A stretch of 26,188 bases of DNA, from positions 1-26,188 of the forward strand of contig CAYLNK010000054.1 in assembly GCA_964384675.1 (NCBI GenBank), written 5' to 3'. A program made the translations under genes and the position numbers. Below the pieces are notes generated by a model that was given only the letters and a program-made list of their open reading frames with translations, did no database searches and had not been told where the DNA came from. This DNA is from CAYLNK01 sp964384675. GTDB taxonomy: Bacteria > Acidobacteriota > Thermoanaerobaculia > UBA5066. Positions within the stretch are counted from its first letter, which is position 1. Each line of letters starts with the position of its first letter. This document shows, one piece after another, positions 7,827-14,627 of this stretch.

Positions 7827-8978
7827 TTGACCCGGCGGGCGTGGGTGATCGTCGGCTTCGGGGTCGCCGCGGCCGTCGCCGGAGCCGCGACTCTGGGCCG
7901 CCCGCTCCTCGATCGAGGGTATCGCCGTCTCAGGGGGAGGGAGAGCGGAAAGGCCGAGCTCCAGCTCTGGAGAGGGGAGGCGCTGAGCCGAGAGTACGTG
8001 ACTCCCCTGGAGACCCCCCGCTGGGTTCGAGGGCCGGACGCGACGCGAATGCGTCCCGAGGATCCCGTCCTGGGCATCCGGGCCGGCGGGAGACCCTGGG
8101 CTCTTCCGTGGTGGGTCCTCAAGAACCACCATGCCGCCAACCTGGAGCTGGAGGGGACACCGTACCTCGTGTCGTTCTGTGAACGGTGTACCGGCGGCAG
8201 CCTGTTCGATCCGGTCATGGACGGTAAGCGGCTCCGCTTCAGGGTCCGAGGCCTCTACAGGGGAGCACCGCTCCTCGTCGACGACGAGACCGGCACGTAC
8301 TGGGACATGTTCAGCGGCGAGGCGTTCGAGGGGCCGCTCGCGGGCCGGGCGCTCGTCCGGCAGCCGATCGTGCAGAGCGTGTGGAAGGAATGGCTCGCCG
8401 CCAACCCGGGAACGCTCGTCGTCGACGGCGAGGGCGAGCCACGGGACGGGCACGGCTCAGGAAACTACCCCGGCGACCCGTTCGCGGGCCGAGGTCTCGG
8501 GGACACGATCCTGAACCTCGACGACCGGCTCCCCCCCGCGACGCTCGTCCTCGGCGCGAAGGTCGGTGCTGCCTGGCGCTGCTATCCGCTCTCCGAGCTG
8601 GAATCCCGCGGCGGCGCCGTGACCGACGTGGTCGCCGGCACGAGGGTCATCCTCCTGAAGAGGCCCGGCTCGCTCGAGGCCCTGGCGTTCCTCGCAAGCC
8701 TCGACGGGCACGACGTCGAGCTCCGATTCGACGGGACGACGCTCGTCGACGCGGGCACCGGTAGTCGCTTCACGATGTTCGGCGAGGCGATCGACGGTCC
8801 GCTCGCCGGCAAGCGGCTCACGTTCGTCCCCTCCGGCATCGAGGAGTTCAACACCTGGGCAGCACACCACCCCGGGGCGGAGATCTTCGCCTGGACGCCC
8901 GAGAAAGCCGCGGTGGCCGCAGCCGCAGCGGCCGCGACACCCGCACCCTCCAGCTCCGATCGCCACGACGGGGAATGA
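7827..8978 (+). CDS. DUF3179 domain-containing protein, exported or membrane anchored
   Basis: About 383 residues. It starts with a basic stretch and one hydrophobic segment (TRRAWVIVGFGVAAAVAGAA), consistent with a signal anchor or signal peptide. The rest matches the DUF3179 family: a block with DPVLGI, LPWWVLKNHHAANLEL, then a two-cysteine motif SFCERCTGGSLFDP, and later TYWDMFSGEAFEGPLAG and a second, similar SRFTMFGEAIDGPLAG. The last two suggest an internal duplication. It ends in an Ala-rich tail with Pro and Ser. The function of DUF3179 is not known. The TTG at 7827 follows the pckG stop by 4 bases; GTG at 7845 is an alternative. It is convergent with the halogenase gene, 15 bases apart. 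Confidence 0.85.
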   Translation: MTRRAWVIVGFGVAAAVAGAATLGRPLLDRGYRRLRGRESGKAELQLWRGEALSREYVTPLETPRWVRGPDATRMRPEDPVLGIRAGGRPWALPWWVLKNHHAANLELEGTPYLVSFCERCTGGSLFDPVMDGKRLRFRVRGLYRGAPLLVDDETGTYWDMFSGEAFEGPLAGRALVRQPIVQSVWKEWLAANPGTLVVDGEGEPRDGHGSGNYPGDPFAGRGLGDTILNLDDRLPPATLVLGAKVGAAWRCYPLSELESRGGAVTDVVAGTRVILLKRPGSLEALAFLASLDGHDVELRFDGTTLVDAGTGSRFTMFGEAIDGPLAGKRLTFVPSGIEEFNTWAAHHPGAEIFAWTPEKAAVAAAAAAATPAPSSSDRHDGE

Positions 8979-8993
8979 GCCGCTCGGCGGACC

Positions 8994-10361
8994 TCAGCTC
9001 GTGACGGGCCTCTTTCTGGCCAGCATCCGGAGCTGCGTGAGGGCAGGGGTCGGCGCGTTGTCGTAGACCCGCCCCGCCAGGAGATCGACCATCTCGTCCG
9101 GATGCCTCCGGTGGACCAGGTACGAGAAGCCGAGCGGCTCGGCCCAGAAGCCGTCGATCAGGTCCTGCACGTTCTCGAGGCCCACGTTGCACAGACGCCG
9201 GTGCTCCGCGAAAGGATCCCCGGGCCCGCGCCGCTCCGTGCCCAGCGCCGCGGCGATGGCGCTCGCCGCCAGCTTCGCCTCGTTCATCGAGATGAAGAGC
9301 CCGAACGAGAAGATCGGGTCGATGAACCGGTGGGCGTCGCCGATGCAGACGAAGCCGTCGCCGGTGTAGTCGTCCACCTCGTACGAGTAGTTGGGGATCG
9401 TGCGCGCCTCCTCGACCAGCTCCGGCTCCACGATCCGGCGCGCCAGCTCGGGGTTCAGCTCACGCAGCTCGCGGACCAGGAAGTCGTGCTTGCTCTCGCC
9501 GCGCGCCTGGAAATCGGCGACCGGGATCACGACGCCGAGGCTCACCGTCTCCTCGTCGAGCGGGATGAACCATGCCCAGTGGAGCTTCTCCTTGTAGAAG
9601 ATGACCGTGCTGTCCCGGTGCTTCCCCTCGTCGCGGAGGGCTCCCCTCACCTGGGAGAAGACGGCCACCTGGCGGTCGTAGCGCCCCTCGCGGCGCGGGC
9701 TCGTCACGCCGGTGCGACAGAGGAACGCGGCGTTCCCCGAGGCGTCCACCACGAACTCGGCGTTCACGTCCTCGGCCGAGCCGTCCGTGCGCGTGACCGA
9801 GACGCCACGCACCGCGCCGCCCGCTTCTCGGATCGGGCGTGTCGAAAGACCCCGCACCAGCTCGGCACCGCGCGCGCGCGCCTCGTCGAGCATCATCGAG
9901 TCGAATTCGCTCCGGCGGACCTGCCAGGTGAAGCCTTCCTCGAGCACGCCGTCGGGGCGGCGGCCCTTCACCTCGACCAGGAAGCGGTTACTGCGGGTCC
10001 CTTCGGCACCCGCCAGAGACCTCGCCTCTCGTTCCGCTCGAGGCAGCCGGTTACTGCGGGTCCCTTCGGCACCCGCCAGAGACCTCGCCTCTCGTTCCGC
10101 TCGAGGCAGCCGGTTATCGCCCCCGTTCGGGCCGAAGACCGTCACTCCACGCTTCACCGGGTGCGCGGCGCGAGCCATCTTCTCTTCGAGTCCCAGCTCC
10201 CTCACCAGCGCCCCGCACTCCCCGGTCATCGACTCCCCGATGTGGTAGCGCGGGAAGGCGTCCTTCTCCACGATCACCGAGCGGATGCCGTGGCCCGCTA
10301 GGAACATGGCGCAGGCCGCCCCTCCGGGCCCCCCCCCGACGATCACGACGTCGGTCTTCAT
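8994..10361 (-). CDS. PltA-like FAD-dependent halogenase (putative), with an in-frame repeat insertion
   Basis: A 455-residue flavoprotein. It has an N-terminal FAD motif VIVGGGPGGAA (6-16), GESM (42-45), a candidate catalytic lysine K70 in HPVKRG, and the halogenase signature WxWxIP as W262-A-W264-F-I266-P267. Further along is the flavin motif GDAHRFIDPIFSFG (341-354). These features and their order fit PltA-type halogenases, which chlorinate carrier-bound pyrrole, better than geranylgeranyl reductases. A non-halogenating monooxygenase of the same fold remains possible. Residues 83-124 are two identical 21-residue copies encoded by a tandem 63-bp repeat; sequence on either side (GPNGGDNR and FLVEV) joins well without them. 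The start has an excellent TAGGAGGG site. The gene was originally 9 bases downstream of the dehydrogenase stop but is now separated from it by an inserted element. Confidence 0.85.
   Translation of the reverse strand: MKTDVVIVGGGPGGAACAMFLAGHGIRSVIVEKDAFPRYHIGESMTGECGALVRELGLEEKMARAAHPVKRGVTVFGPNGGDNRLPRAEREARSLAGAEGTRSNRLPRAEREARSLAGAEGTRSNRFLVEVKGRRPDGVLEEGFTWQVRRSEFDSMMLDEARARGAELVRGLSTRPIREAGGAVRGVSVTRTDGSAEDVNAEFVVDASGNAAFLCRTGVTSPRREGRYDRQVAVFSQVRGALRDEGKHRDSTVIFYKEKLHWAWFIPLDEETVSLGVVIPVADFQARGESKHDFLVRELRELNPELARRIVEPELVEEARTIPNYSYEVDDYTGDGFVCIGDAHRFIDPIFSFGLFISMNEAKLAASAIAAALGTERRGPGDPFAEHRRLCNVGLENVQDLIDGFWAEPLGFSYLVHRRHPDEMVDLLAGRVYDNAPTPALTQLRMLARKRPVTS
9985..10116. repeat. 63-bp palindromic unit, two perfect tandem copies in frame in the halogenase gene
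   Basis: Copy 1 is 9985-10047 and copy 2 is 10048-10110. The first six bases (CGGTTA) recur at 10111-10116, so the array is flanked by a short direct repeat. Each unit contains two hairpins. In copy 1 these are GCGGGT/ACCCGC (9993-9998 with 10008-10013) and GCCTC/GAGGC (10024-10028 with 10040-10044), with CTGC/GCAG able to close the whole unit. The length is a multiple of three and the minus strand has no stop, so each copy adds 21 residues without breaking the protein. The copies are identical, which implies recent duplication. The arrangement resembles in-frame palindromic elements such as those of Rickettsia, but I see no sequence relation. Confidence 0.93.
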
Positions 10362-10373
10362 GACACCCTCCTA
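10362..10373 (-). promoter_or_regulatory. Ribosome binding site of the halogenase gene
   Basis: On the minus strand TAGGAGGG (10373-10366) precedes the ATG at 10361, with AGGAGG five bases from it. The TAG within this site lies in the CTAG target duplication of the inserted element. Before insertion the same TAG would have been the dehydrogenase stop codon, so stop and ribosome binding site overlapped. Confidence 0.8.
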
Positions 10374-10374
10374 G

Positions 10375-10404
10375 GAGCCTGTCCGAGTAAGCGGCGGAGC
10401 CGCG
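10375..10404 (+). repeat. Left terminal inverted repeat of the inserted element
   Basis: The outer 16 bases match the right end with one mismatch, and the inner 14 match at about 10 positions. The left CTAG duplication directly abuts it. Confidence 0.85.
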
Positions 10405-10697
10405 TTGCGACCGCCGCGGGCCGAGCTTCAAGGCGTCGCGACGATGGGTGATGCCGTAGCGATCATCGAGGAGCGGCAACGCCGAAGATCGGCCCGCGCC
10501 GCCGCAACCCGAAGGGCGCCAGGTGGTTGGGGGCGACTCCGTTGTTGCGGCTGTCTGGGGGGCTGCTCGTTGCTCGCCCCCCAGGCCCCCCGCTCGTTTC
10601 ACACGATGTTCCCGGTTGTGTGGCCTCTGGCCTCGGTGAAGAGCCTACTCCAACTCTTCGGAGGCGCGCCTAGGATTCGCCCCCAAGCACCTTGGCG

Positions 10698-10727
10698 CGC
10701 GACCCCGCCCATTACTCGGACCGGCTC
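10698..10727 (-). repeat. Right terminal inverted repeat of the inserted element
   Basis: This is the reverse complement of the left end, with one mismatch in the outer 16 bases (G for T at the sixth position). The right CTAG at 10728-10731 follows and also supplies the stop codon of the dehydrogenase gene. Confidence 0.85.
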
Positions 10728-11882
10728 CTAGAGCCCGAGCGATCGAGCGATGACGTTCCGCTGCACGTCCGAGGTCCCCGAGTAGATGGTAGCGGCGATC
10801 GAGTCCCGGAGGGCCCGCTCCACCTCGAACTCCACCGTGTAGCCGTAGCCGCCGAGCGTGGCGACGGCGTCCCGGGCCGTTTCCACGAGCGCCTCGCCGA
10901 CGTAGAGCTTTGCGACCGCCGCCTCCACGCCGGCCCGCGAGCCCTGGTCGAGGCGCCACGCCGCCTGGCGAGCCAGGAGCCGCGCGGCTTCGAGCCGCAC
11001 CTTCATCCCGGCGATCCGGTGCGCCACGGCCTGGAGCTTCCCGATCGGCTGTCCCCCCTGATGGCGCTCCCGCGCGTAGCCCACCGCCGTATCGAGGAGA
11101 CGCTCCATCGTGCCGACGTGGCTCGCGAAGATCACCGTGCGCTCCCAGGACATCCCGCGATCGAACACGGCCGAGCCGCCCCCGACGCCTCCCAGGATCG
11201 TGTCCGGTCCGGCCCGCACCGACTGGAGGACGACCTCGGACATGGGAGAGGTCTTCAGTCCCATCTTGGCTATCGGCGGTCCGGTGGCGAGACCAGGGGT
11301 GTCGCGCGGCAGGAGGAAGGCGGTGATCCCCCCGAAGAAGCCCTTGGCCGGATCGGTCACGGCGAAGACGAGGAAGAGGTCCGCCACCGGCGCGTTCGTG
11401 ACGAACGTCTTCACGCCGTCGATCCGGAACGCGCCCTCTCCGTCCGGCACCGCGCGCGTCCGCATCGCGAAGGCATCCGAGCCGGAGTCCGCCTCGGTCA
11501 TGCCATGGGCGGCCACCAGCGTCCCATCGCAGAGGGCGGGCAGGAGCCGGCGCTTCTGCTCCTCCGACCCGTGCCGGACGATCGGCGCCACGCACGATCC
11601 GAGGTGCGCGCCGAGCGAGAAGACGAGACCGCCGTCACGACAGCCTCGACCGAGCGCCTCGTACGCCACCGCGGTCGCGCGGGCGTCGAGCCCGCTCCCG
11701 CCGTACGTCTGGGGGACGGGGAGGCCGGGCAGCCCCAGGCGTCCGCATGCCCGCCACAGCTCACGTGGGAAGACCTCGGCTCGGTCCCGTTCGAGAAGCC
11801 CTTCGTTCAGCTCGCGCCCGGCGAAGCGCAGGACCTCGGCTCGCAGAAGCTCCTGCGCCTCGTCCAGGCCGAAGTCGATCAC
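10728..11882 (-). CDS. Prolyl-carrier protein dehydrogenase (PltE/RedW-type acyl-CoA dehydrogenase)
   Basis: A 384-residue FAD enzyme with the acyl-CoA dehydrogenase fold, inferred to oxidise carrier-bound L-proline to pyrrole-2-carboxylate. Blocks seen are LPVPQTYGGSGLD (54-66), GCRDGGLVFSLGAH (80-93), the flavin-site MTEADSGSDAF (128-138) and MSWERTVIFASHVG (244-257). A C-terminal IYSGTSDVQRNVIARSLGL also matches the family. The medium-chain catalytic Glu position (YEGT) is Ser here. E247 in the WER motif sits where isovaleryl-CoA dehydrogenase and the PltE/RedW group place their base. The GTG start at 11882 overlaps the adenylation gene stop (GTGA). The TAG stop lies in the CTAG target site of the inserted element, so the insertion did not change the coding sequence. 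A generic acyl-CoA dehydrogenase is the alternative. Confidence 0.88.
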   Translation of the reverse strand: MIDFGLDEAQELLRAEVLRFAGRELNEGLLERDRAEVFPRELWRACGRLGLPGLPVPQTYGGSGLDARATAVAYEALGRGCRDGGLVFSLGAHLGSCVAPIVRHGSEEQKRRLLPALCDGTLVAAHGMTEADSGSDAFAMRTRAVPDGEGAFRIDGVKTFVTNAPVADLFLVFAVTDPAKGFFGGITAFLLPRDTPGLATGPPIAKMGLKTSPMSEVVLQSVRAGPDTILGGVGGGSAVFDRGMSWERTVIFASHVGTMERLLDTAVGYARERHQGGQPIGKLQAVAHRIAGMKVRLEAARLLARQAAWRLDQGSRAGVEAAVAKLYVGEALVETARDAVATLGGYGYTVEFEVERALRDSIAATIYSGTSDVQRNVIARSLGL

Positions 11883-13420
11883 GGCAGCCCCGCGAGCCGC
11901 TGGTAGTCGGTCTTTCCGGTCGAGGTGCGCGGGAGCTCGGGCAGCGCGACCAGGTCGTCCGGCAGGTGCGCGGCGGGCATCGTGCCCGCCGCGGCCTGCT
12001 TGAGGGCCAGGATCGACTCCAGCCCGTCTCCGACGAGGAACGCGCGGATCCGGACGGTCTCGGCGTGAGGCACCGCGACGACCGCGGCCTCGCGCACCCC
12101 GGGAAGTCGGTGGAGGCTCGCCTCCACCTCGGCGAGCTCGATCCGGTGGCCTCGCCGCTTGACCATCCGGTCCCGGCGGCCGAGGAAACGAAGGAGCCCC
12201 GCCTCGTCGCGCCGCACCACGTCCCCCGTGCGATACCAACGCGTCCCCGAGCCGTCCACGTGGAACGCCTTCGCGGTCTCCTCGGGCCGCCCCCAGTACC
12301 CGGCCATCACGCCGTCCCCGGCGAGGCACAGCTCTCCTTCCGCTCCGGCCGGGAGGTCGCCTCCCTCCGGATCGACGATCCGGTCGCGGTAGTGCGGGCA
12401 GGCGATGCCGATCGGGAGCGGGCCGTCGGACGCGGTCCAATCGGGGGGAACGCCGTACCACGTGCAGACGTTCGTCTCGGTCGGGCCGTAGAGGTTCGCG
12501 TACGCCGGGTGCGGCCAGAGGCCGCGCAGCTTCGCGAGCGCCCGCGCCGGGAAGACCTCGCCCGCGAAGAGGACGAGGCGGAGCGCCGAGGCGTCGTGCC
12601 GCTCCAGCCGGCCGAAGTCCGCGAGGGCGGCGAGGGCCGACGGGGCGGAGTACCAGACCGTGAGACGCCGCGCCGCGATCCGGGCCGCGAGCGCCAGCGG
12701 GCTCGCCGCCTCGGGCTCGCCGATCAGGACCACGGTGGCACCGGCGGCCGCCGAGACGTACAGGTCGAAGATCGACAGGTCGAAATGGAATGGCGCGTGC
12801 GACGAGAGTCGATCCCGCGCGCTCACGTCGAAGGCCGTGCGTCCCCAGCCGACGAAGGCCAGCGCGGCGCGCCGGGAGATCGCCGCTCCCTTCGGGCGCC
12901 CGGTCGAGCCCGACGTGAAGAGGATGTAGGCGAGATCGTCGGGCGCTCCGACGACCGACGGGACCGGTGAGCGGGACGGCCCCGGCGCCTCGCGGTCGAG
13001 AGAGCGCTCCAGGCGGCGTCCTCCCGGCCCATCCCCGTCGAGGACGAGGAAGGGCGGGGCGGGGCGGAGCGCCGCCAGCGCCTCGCGCAGCGGCGCCTCG
13101 CGCGCCGCGTCCACCACGACCGCCGAGACGCCGGCATCGGCCAGGATCCCGGCGCTCCGTGAGACCGGCGCCGCGAAGTCGACGGGGACGTACGCGGCGC
13201 CCGCCTTCAGCACCCCGTACAGGGCGGCGACGGCGTCGATCGACTTCGGGAGGTGCACCCCGACACGGTCCCCGGCACGCACACCCGCGGCCCGCAGCCA
13301 GTCGCGTGCCCGGTCGGACAGCGCGTCGAGGGCGCGGTAGGTCATCGAATCGTCGCCCGGGCCCTCGACGGCAACGGCGCCGGGAGCGCGGCGCGCGGAC
13401 CTCGCGAGGAGCTCGTGCAT
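11879..13420 (-). CDS. Stand-alone adenylation enzyme, predicted L-prolyl-AMP ligase (PltF/RedM-type)
   Basis: A 513-residue amino-acid-adenylating enzyme that would load L-proline onto the carrier protein encoded just upstream. The A3 motif LFTSGSTGRPKG is at 168-178, A5 is NLYGPTE (309-315), A7 is WYRTGD, A8 is GHRIELAEVE and A10 is TSTGK with K503. Aligning to GrsA by eye gives specificity residues D214, L215, F218, Y257, L284, A286, L310, V318, C319 and K503, that is DLFYLALVCK. This differs at one position from DLLYLALVCK, which I recall as the proline code of the PltF/RedM group. There is no condensation or carrier domain, as expected for that group. It lies 28 bases after the carrier gene and overlaps the dehydrogenase gene by 4 bases. 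Confidence 0.92.
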   Translation of the reverse strand: MHELLARSARRAPGAVAVEGPGDDSMTYRALDALSDRARDWLRAAGVRAGDRVGVHLPKSIDAVAALYGVLKAGAAYVPVDFAAPVSRSAGILADAGVSAVVVDAAREAPLREALAALRPAPPFLVLDGDGPGGRRLERSLDREAPGPSRSPVPSVVGAPDDLAYILFTSGSTGRPKGAAISRRAALAFVGWGRTAFDVSARDRLSSHAPFHFDLSIFDLYVSAAAGATVVLIGEPEAASPLALAARIAARRLTVWYSAPSALAALADFGRLERHDASALRLVLFAGEVFPARALAKLRGLWPHPAYANLYGPTETNVCTWYGVPPDWTASDGPLPIGIACPHYRDRIVDPEGGDLPAGAEGELCLAGDGVMAGYWGRPEETAKAFHVDGSGTRWYRTGDVVRRDEAGLLRFLGRRDRMVKRRGHRIELAEVEASLHRLPGVREAAVVAVPHAETVRIRAFLVGDGLESILALKQAAAGTMPAAHLPDDLVALPELPRTSTGKTDYQRLAGLP

Positions 13421-13448
13421 GCCTACCGGCTCGACTCCACGGTGCGGG

Positions 13449-13730
13449 TCACGAGGTCCTCGCGGGCCCGCCCCCGGCGGCGCTCTTCTCGGCCACGAGC
13501 CGCGCGATGTCGGCAGTCGTGTCGAGGTTGTCGACGCTCACCTCGTGCGCCTCGAACTGGATCGAGTACCGCTCCTCGAGGAACTGCACGAGGTTCAGAG
13601 TCGAGAGGGAGTCCACGAGCCCCCCCGAGATGAGGCGCGTCTCGGGCGTCAGCTCCTCGGGCTTGACCCCCCTCACCACCTCGCGGATCAGGTACTCCCG
13701 CACGGCCGCCTGGATGTCGTCGACCACCAT
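13449..13730 (-). CDS. Peptidyl/acyl carrier protein (PltL-like)
   Basis: A 93-residue stand-alone carrier protein. The phosphopantetheine attachment site is S41 in GGLVDSLSTL, and the helical pattern is typical (VREYLIREVV, LVQFLEERYSIQFE, TTADIARLVAEK). It would carry proline and then the pyrrole thioester between the adenylation enzyme, dehydrogenase and halogenase. The ATG at 13730 is preceded by a G-rich GGGGGG about 3 bases upstream and fits the usual start of such proteins; the frame remains open further upstream without similarity. It is first in the cassette. No phosphopantetheinyl transferase is in the window, so activation must come from elsewhere. Confidence 0.92.
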   Translation of the reverse strand: MVVDDIQAAVREYLIREVVRGVKPEELTPETRLISGGLVDSLSTLNLVQFLEERYSIQFEAHEVSVDNLDTTADIARLVAEKSAAGGGPARTS

Positions 13731-13892
13731 CTGCCCCCCAGGCCGTGGAGGATAGGAAGTCGCGGATGTCCCGTCTACGACGCCGGTGGCGGCGGCTTCC
13801 GGCCTCGGCTCCTGGCCCGGCACGCCTGGCTCCCGCGCCACCCCGGGCTATCCTCGTGTCACGGGATCGCCCGGAGCGAAGAGGAGTGGACG
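13731..13892. promoter_or_regulatory. Divergent intergenic region between carrier protein and methyltransferase genes
   Basis: This 162-bp gap is the only place where a promoter for the minus-strand pyrrole cassette could lie without sitting in another gene, and it must also serve the plus-strand methyltransferase. I see no clear -35/-10 pair or operator. TATCCT at 13849-13854 is a possible weak -10 for the plus strand. GAGGAG at 13881-13886 is the methyltransferase ribosome binding site. Confidence 0.35.
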
Positions 13893-14507
13893 GTGGCACG
13901 CACGGGGCCGCGACAGTACGACCTGGCCTATCAGGGGACGAATCCCTGGGAGATCGGTCGTCCGCAGGGGGAGATCGTCCGCCTCGCGGAGGCGGGCGCG
14001 TTCCGCGGGCGCATCCTCGACTGCGGATGCGGAACGGGTGAGAACGCCCTCTTCCTGGCCTCGCGGGGGCACGAGGTCGTGGGGTTCGACATGTCGGCGC
14101 TCGCCGTTCGCAAGTCCTGCGAGAAGGCTGCCGAACGCGGCATCGCCGCGACGTTCCTGGTCGCCGACGCGCTGACCCTCCGCGACGAGAAGCGGCTCGG
14201 GAGCTTCGACACGGCATTCGACTCGGGCCTCTTTCAGGTCCTCACCGACGCGGAGCGGGCCCGTTACGTGGACGGCCTCGGCGGGGTCGTCGCCGGCGGC
14301 GGGACCTTCCTCCTCCTCTGCTTCAGCGAGCTCGAGCGCTTCGCGCGCGGTCCCCTCTGCGGCCCGCGCGGCGTCACCCGCGACGAGATCCGTGCCGTCT
14401 TCGCCGACGGGTGGAGGCTGAACGCCCTCCGGGAGTCCCGCTTCGACGCGACGGACAGGTACCCGGACGGGTTCCGGGCGTGGCTCGCGGTCCTGACCCG
14501 GGCCTGA
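13893..14507 (+). CDS. Class I SAM-dependent methyltransferase
   Basis: About 204 residues with a single Rossmann methyltransferase domain. Motif I is ILDCGCGTGENALFLA (41-56), followed by VVGFDMS (the acidic residue that binds the SAM ribose), then FLVADAL and FDTAFDSGLFQVLTD. The N-terminal NPWEIGRPQ resembles thiopurine methyltransferase-like and related small-molecule methyltransferases. The GTG at 13893 has GAGGAG six bases upstream. It is divergent from the pyrrole cassette and followed after 120 bp by a sulfotransferase. A role in tailoring the pyrrole product is possible but unproven; the substrate cannot be read. Confidence 0.87.
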   Translation: MARTGPRQYDLAYQGTNPWEIGRPQGEIVRLAEAGAFRGRILDCGCGTGENALFLASRGHEVVGFDMSALAVRKSCEKAAERGIAATFLVADALTLRDEKRLGSFDTAFDSGLFQVLTDAERARYVDGLGGVVAGGGTFLLLCFSELERFARGPLCGPRGVTRDEIRAVFADGWRLNALRESRFDATDRYPDGFRAWLAVLTRA

Positions 14508-14563
14508 GCCGCAGGCGGGTCCTCGCATGTCGCGTCCGGGCTCGTCCTCGGCCCGGCCGCTCG

Positions 14564-14587
14564 GGCACGACACGGCAAGGCGTGCCC
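14564..14587 (+). other. Short inverted repeat between methyltransferase and sulfotransferase genes
   Basis: GGGCACG (14564-14570) and CGTGCCC (14581-14587) can pair over a 10-base loop. No T-run follows. It could be a weak terminator or leader structure, or chance in GC-rich sequence. Confidence 0.25.
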
Positions 14588-14627
14588 TCGGCTGGGACGG
14601 AGCCCGGGCACCTGCTAGCCTCGAGCC

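Larger units (their letters stand above)
10371..10731. mobile_element. 353-bp non-autonomous element with terminal inverted repeats and CTAG target duplication (MITE-like)
   Basis: The element body is 10375-10727, bounded by direct CTAG copies at 10371-10374 and 10728-10731. The ends are inverted repeats: GAGCCTGTCCGAGTAA at the left and, on the other strand, GAGCCGGTCCGAGTAA at the right (15 of 16 identical), continuing imperfectly to about 30 bp. No transposase is encoded; the one small open frame inside has no recognisable feature. The interior is packed with hairpins (see findings). It sits exactly between the dehydrogenase stop and the halogenase ribosome binding site. Excision would rejoin CTAGGAGGGTGTCATG. 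A palindromic 4-base CTAG target is typical of some IS5-like transposases, so mobilisation by such an IS elsewhere in the genome is a reasonable guess. Confidence 0.9.

Noticed and set aside
3557..8218. A 1553-codon open frame on the minus strand running across psd and pckG
   Set aside because: Only its last ~518 codons have family sequence. The rest is antisense or out-of-frame to pckG and psd, with Arg/Ala/Pro-rich composition typical of GC-rich shadow frames.
8994..10361. Calling the flavoprotein a geranylgeranyl reductase
   Set aside because: The fold is related, but WxWxIP, the VKRG lysine and the neighbouring proline adenylation, dehydrogenase and carrier genes favour a PltA-like halogenase.
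10405..10731. A 108-codon plus-strand open frame inside the inserted element
   Set aside because: It has no ribosome binding site and no transposase or other motif, and it runs into the right end repeat and target duplication. Hairpins explain the sequence better.
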